Assembly (NCBI GenBank): GCA_001595385.3
Contig: LVEI03000001.1
Coordinates: forward strand, 2,485,344-2,549,343
Length of the DNA: 64,000 nt
DNA from: Deltaproteobacteria bacterium GWC2_55_46
Lineage (GTDB): Bacteria > Desulfobacterota > GWC2-55-46
Direction of reading: 5' to 3'
The translations under genes and the position numbers were made by a program. Shown one piece after another: positions 60,793-64,000 of this stretch (position 1 is its first letter; the number at the start of each line of letters is the position of its first letter). The notes under the pieces are model-generated. The model ran no database searches. It was not told where the DNA came from and saw only the letters and a program-made list of their open reading frames with translations.

Positions 60793-61674
60793 TTACTCTC
60801 CGGACACTTTTATCGCCTGTATGAAAAGCTCGGTCGAGGCCTTGAAGCGCTCTATGGCACGCTGCCTGTCCCCCGAACCAAGCGACCTTTGCGCCTCTTC
60901 CCTGGCCGAGAGCGCCGCGTCCATGAGCCCTCCGGTCTTCTGTTCGCCGGATTTTACCATGAGTGAGGCAAGGTATTCATAGGTGTCGTTCTTTTTAAGC
61001 TCATAGGTTATCAGCTCTTGCTGGTCGGCTGGTCTTTTCTTCGGGAACGTTATTATCTCGCCTTGCGAACGCTTATACTCCTTTATGGCCGAGGTGGCAA
61101 GCGCGTAGGCGGTGTTCATCTCGCTAATCGCTCCGTCAAGGTCGCCGCTGGCGGATTTTTTTACCGATGACGCGTAAAGCTTTCTGCCCTCGGCAAGCTT
61201 TTCTGCCTGGAGACCTTCAGCCCCTGCCATGAGCCTTTCGGCGGTCCTCATGAATATCTCCACCTCTGCCTTGGCCTTCCGGAGCCGCTCCTCTTTCCTC
61301 TCGATATCCTTTACGCCCCTGGCATCGGCCTCCTCCACAAGGACAAGCTCCCTTATCGTGAGGTCTTTGGAGAGCATGATGGCGTTGACGGCGGCCTCGA
61401 CCGCGTCGGAGAGGCCTTGTGCCGCCGCATCGTATTCGCCTGCGTTGTAATCCTTTGCCCCTTGGTCGGCAGCCGCGTCAGCCAGCGCCATGAGCGACTC
61501 CGCCTGCTTTGACGACCCTTCAGCTACTATCTTCCTGGCGGCGTTCAGAAGCTCTATAGACCTTTTCATCTTGAGCTCGGTCTTCTTCTGAGCGCTGACT
61601 TCGCCGGGTTGCGCCTGTAACGTATGCTGGAAGGCGAAGAGCAGGGCCAATGAAATGATGATGATTTTAAGCAT
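60793..61674 (-). CDS. Secreted helical protein of unknown function
   Basis: A 293-aa protein with a clear signal peptide (MLKIIIISLALLFAFQHTLQA) and an almost entirely alpha-helical, Ala/Glu/Lys-rich mature part. Repeated helical pairs suggest a TPR-like or coiled-coil periplasmic protein: for example EYDAAAQGLSDAVEAAVNAI, GDLDGAISEMNTAYALATSAI and GDRQRAIERFKASTELFIQAI, all of the form G-D/E-x-x-x-A-I. The start has a strong AAAGGAGGT. It is 50 bases downstream of the M1-like peptidase gene, probably in one operon. No function can be assigned. Confidence 0.75.
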   Translation of the reverse strand: MLKIIIISLALLFAFQHTLQAQPGEVSAQKKTELKMKRSIELLNAARKIVAEGSSKQAESLMALADAAADQGAKDYNAGEYDAAAQGLSDAVEAAVNAIMLSKDLTIRELVLVEEADARGVKDIERKEERLRKAKAEVEIFMRTAERLMAGAEGLQAEKLAEGRKLYASSVKKSASGDLDGAISEMNTAYALATSAIKEYKRSQGEIITFPKKRPADQQELITYELKKNDTYEYLASLMVKSGEQKTGGLMDAALSAREEAQRSLGSGDRQRAIERFKASTELFIQAIKVSGE

Positions 61675-61724
61675 GGATACCTCCTTTTTTTTGCGATCCC
61701 GGAGGTGTACGTCAAAGGTGCCTG

Positions 61725-63812
61725 TCAGAAAACGTGTTTGAGCGTGCGCTTGCCCTCGAAGAGCCCCTTTTCTACACGGCCATCGGTAAAGACGAGGTAG
61801 CTGAAGTCCGTGAAATAACGGACCCTTCTTGCCGCTTCCATCATCGCGTCCCTGTCGCTGCCGCCTGTCATAAGGGCAAGGGTCTTGGAGGGGTCATGGG
61901 GGTTTTTAACCGCGAGTACCAGCGTGGAGCCTTCCGACGGGAAGGTTTTGCCTCCGATTTCAAAGGAGCTCCCGGTTATCCGCGCCTGCCTTGAGAAGTA
62001 CTGGCCCGTAAGCCAATAGAGCCTGTTCTCTCCCGGCCCGCCCAGGATAAAGAGGGAGTGGTCCTTTAAATAATCTTTACGTCCTATTTCAGCGTCAGTC
62101 GTTATCTCCAGCTCGAAGTCCTTTGAGACGAGGTCCGCCGCCCGGAGGTACTTGTCATAGGGCTTGCTGCTGTTCGGAAGGACTATGACAGCCTCCTTGT
62201 CGCCAAGTAGGCCGGCGAGCGTCGGCGGTATCTCTTCGTCTGAGAGTACGCGGAAGATCCGGTAGTCCGGGTCGACTTCAATCGAAAGCGGGGCGGCTTC
62301 GAGGTCGACCGTGAACTCCTGTGCTTCATCTTTCATCCTGAACGTCTTCCAGGTCTCGCCGGAGGCGGTCTTTACAAGGACAGGAAGGTCGATTACATAC
62401 GCTGGCGATGACTGCCTCAAGGCTAAGGTAACCGCATAACCCTTATCCGTCTTTTCAGACCTCGCCTTCTCAAGGGTGAGCCGTGGCCCGCCAACGCGGT
62501 CGAGCCACTGGACGAAAAACCACCCGAGGTCACGTCCAGTAGCGCCTTCAAAGGCCCTTCGTATATCCGCCCAGGACGCGCGCTTAAAGGTGTTCTCCGA
62601 GTAGAACCTCCTGAGGCCTTCCCCGAACTGCTCCTTTCCGATGGTCCTCTCGAGCATGTTGAAGACCATGACGCCTTTATTATAACCGACCGCCCTCGAC
62701 GCGGTGCTTGTGGCGTCGGTAAAATCCTTGAGGGCTATCTCACCGCCGTCCTTGGTGAAGTTCTTGTAGCCCCGGAGCTTGGCCGCCATGAATTCTCTTG
62801 CCTTCACAGGCCCTTTCTCGGCATCGAACCTGTAGTCGGCGATGAATGTGGTAAGGGCCTCGGCCCAGTTGCCGAGTGATGAGTCTATGAATACGGAGTT
62901 GCCAAGCCAGTTGTGCGCTATCTCATGGCCTAGCGAGATATCCGGTATGAACGGGAGCCTTATTACCGAAGAGCCCAGGAGCGTGAAAGACGGCATGCCG
63001 TAGCCAGTCGGCATGAAGTTCTCGACCACGGCGAACTTTTTAAAGGGGTACGGGCCTATGATCGACTGGAAGGCGTCCAGGTGCCCCTTTGATTTCTCGA
63101 TATACGTCCTTGACAGTGGCTCATCTTTTTGAAAGAAGAAGGTGTAGATGTCTATGCCCTTGTAGCTCTCTTTTTCTACGAAGTACCTGCCTGCTATGAG
63201 GTCGACCCCGTCAACGGGCCTCCATTCCTTCCATGTCTCCACTACGATAGAGCCTTTTGTCACGCTTGAGGCGAGATCACCTTCCATTACTGAAGAATAT
63301 CCGGCTGGCAGGGTCACCTCGGCCTCGAAGATCACGAGAGAGCCTTCTTCCTGAGGGAACCAGGTCGCGGAAGAGGGGAGATAGACCCCTTCCTCACCGA
63401 TGACGCCGTCGTTCACATAGGCCACGCCACGCTTGAAGCCCTCCGCCGCCTCACGCGGCGTCTGGAACTTCCCGCGAAAGCCAATGGAAAGCCTTTTCCC
63501 GGCCCTGGGCATCTTGATGGTGATCTCGTTGAGGCCGTTATCGATCTTTTTTACCTCTGTTTTGAGTCCTACGCCGTCCGCTTCGGCCCGGAGTGTTTCT
63601 GAGCCGGACCGGAGCAGCAGCCTGACCTCAGAGGCGTCCCTGCCGAGGGTTATATTGTCGGTTCCTTCGATAGTCCCGGAGGCGATATCTACCGATACCT
63701 TTATAGAATGGCGGGACGCTTCATCGGCAAGGCCTTCGCCCTGTACATCCGCCGACGATAAGAGCGCGAAAAGCGCGGCAAGCAGTACATTAAAGATGAT
63801 ATGCCTTTTCAT
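61725..63812 (-). CDS. Secreted M1-like metallopeptidase, atypical
   Basis: A 695-aa protein with a signal peptide (MKRHIIFNVLLAALFALLSSADVQG) and a peptidase M1 core. The zinc motif is HEIAHNWLGN with a downstream Glu in GNWAEALTTF. The spacing is 17 residues instead of the usual 18, and the exopeptidase GAMEN motif is replaced by a GYGMPSF segment without the Glu, so the amino-terminus-binding function may be lost. A beta-rich N-terminal domain and a C-terminal region with a Rossmann-like GGPGENRLYWL segment flank it. ATG 63812 starts the signal peptide; the open frame to 63935 has no such feature. Substrate unknown. Confidence 0.82.
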   Translation of the reverse strand: MKRHIIFNVLLAALFALLSSADVQGEGLADEASRHSIKVSVDIASGTIEGTDNITLGRDASEVRLLLRSGSETLRAEADGVGLKTEVKKIDNGLNEITIKMPRAGKRLSIGFRGKFQTPREAAEGFKRGVAYVNDGVIGEEGVYLPSSATWFPQEEGSLVIFEAEVTLPAGYSSVMEGDLASSVTKGSIVVETWKEWRPVDGVDLIAGRYFVEKESYKGIDIYTFFFQKDEPLSRTYIEKSKGHLDAFQSIIGPYPFKKFAVVENFMPTGYGMPSFTLLGSSVIRLPFIPDISLGHEIAHNWLGNSVFIDSSLGNWAEALTTFIADYRFDAEKGPVKAREFMAAKLRGYKNFTKDGGEIALKDFTDATSTASRAVGYNKGVMVFNMLERTIGKEQFGEGLRRFYSENTFKRASWADIRRAFEGATGRDLGWFFVQWLDRVGGPRLTLEKARSEKTDKGYAVTLALRQSSPAYVIDLPVLVKTASGETWKTFRMKDEAQEFTVDLEAAPLSIEVDPDYRIFRVLSDEEIPPTLAGLLGDKEAVIVLPNSSKPYDKYLRAADLVSKDFELEITTDAEIGRKDYLKDHSLFILGGPGENRLYWLTGQYFSRQARITGSSFEIGGKTFPSEGSTLVLAVKNPHDPSKTLALMTGGSDRDAMMEAARRVRYFTDFSYLVFTDGRVEKGLFEGKRTLKHVF

Positions 63813-63878
63813 GTTGTGATAAGGATACCACATCCGGAAAACAAGGTCTATGGCTCGGCATGGTATGTACTTTTTCTC

Positions 63879-63887
63879 TGATATACT
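63879..63887 (+). promoter_or_regulatory. Extended -10 promoter element
   Basis: TGATATACT fits the extended -10 form TGnTATAAT with one mismatch. No good -35 box lies upstream, as is common for extended -10 promoters. A transcript starting near 63894 would have a leader of about 35 bases before the gene at 63929. Confidence 0.4.
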
Positions 63888-63928
63888 AAAATAAGAGCCG
63901 CAAACAAAAAAACTCAAGGAGAGGGAAA

Positions 63929-64000
63929 ATGGCAAGGAAGATGAACTTGAATGAGTTCGTTTCCTTCGAAGAAGGACTTTCCAGCCAGAAAGCGGCTCTT
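63929..64000 (+). CDS. Start of an unidentified gene (partial)
   Basis: The ATG at 63929 follows AAGGAGAGGG at good spacing, and 24 codons remain open to the window edge (MARKMNLNEFVSFEEGLSSQ and onwards). Composition looks coding, but the piece is too short to name. It is divergent from the M1-like peptidase gene. Confidence 0.6.
   Translation, partial: MARKMNLNEFVSFEEGLSSQKAAL

Noticed and set aside
1-64000. CRISPR arrays, rRNA genes or intact insertion sequences
   Set aside because: No regularly spaced repeats, no rRNA sequence and only transposase relics were found by reading both strands.

Overview
The window looks like a chromosomal segment of a Gram-negative bacterium of moderately high GC. 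It encodes SLBB/Wza-type outer-membrane export, a Wzx/Wzy/Wzz glycan pathway, signal peptides, and frequent GTG/TTG starts behind strong Shine-Dalgarno sites. The gene style (many BchE-like B12/radical SAM proteins, a gas vesicle operon with Hsp70 and Hsp20) suggests a Desulfobacterota- or Nitrospirota-like environmental lineage. That placement is inference; no taxonomic marker gene lies in the window.

Layout. (1) 1-4.5 kb, + strand: the end of a gas vesicle operon (GvpL/F, GvpA/J-type protein, Hsp70, Hsp20, a degenerate receiver domain, an unknown 226-aa protein), closed by an intrinsic terminator. (2) 4.6-5.4 kb: AT-rich DNA with an IS30-family transposase remnant. (3) 5.4-16.1 kb, - strand: Wzz; a WecA-type initiating transferase fused to a WbpM-type 4,6-dehydratase; an SDR-like protein; a GT4; a B12/radical SAM protein; and an acetyltransferase/oxidoreductase/aminotransferase set for an acetamido-sugar. 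(4) 16.1-17.5 kb: a gene-poor divergent region with an IS256-family remnant and a strong sigma70-like promoter. (5) 17.5-57.3 kb, + strand: a long, tightly packed array beginning with a giant SLBB export protein. It holds glycosyltransferases, sugar-nucleotide enzymes, two YbhN/LPG-synthase-type membrane proteins (one fused to a kinase), a nucleotidyltransferase-HAD fusion, a CobD/HisC-like PLP enzyme, YfhO and ArnT-like membrane proteins, Wzx, Wzy and many radical SAM enzymes. (6) 57.5-64 kb: an ethylene-receptor-like PAS-GGDEF-EAL sensor (-), a TatB-like fragment joined to a tRNA 3' end, tRNA-Glu(CTC) (-), a periplasmic coiled-coil protein (-), an atypical M1 peptidase (-), and the start of a + strand gene.

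How it fits together. Regions 3 and 5 read as one divergent surface-glycan locus: precursor synthesis, initiation on undecaprenyl phosphate, chain extension, Wzx flipping, Wzy polymerisation, Wzz length control and SLBB export. Its most striking property is eleven radical SAM enzymes (seven with an N-terminal B12-binding-type domain, four with SPASM-like C-termini) interleaved with the transferases. This is far more than ordinary O-antigen or capsule loci carry. A kinase/nucleotidyltransferase-HAD/PLP-enzyme set in 30-36.6 kb suggests in addition an NDP-activated non-sugar substituent. I regard this radical-SAM-rich glycan locus as the best candidate for an undescribed system; its product cannot be deduced from sequence alone.
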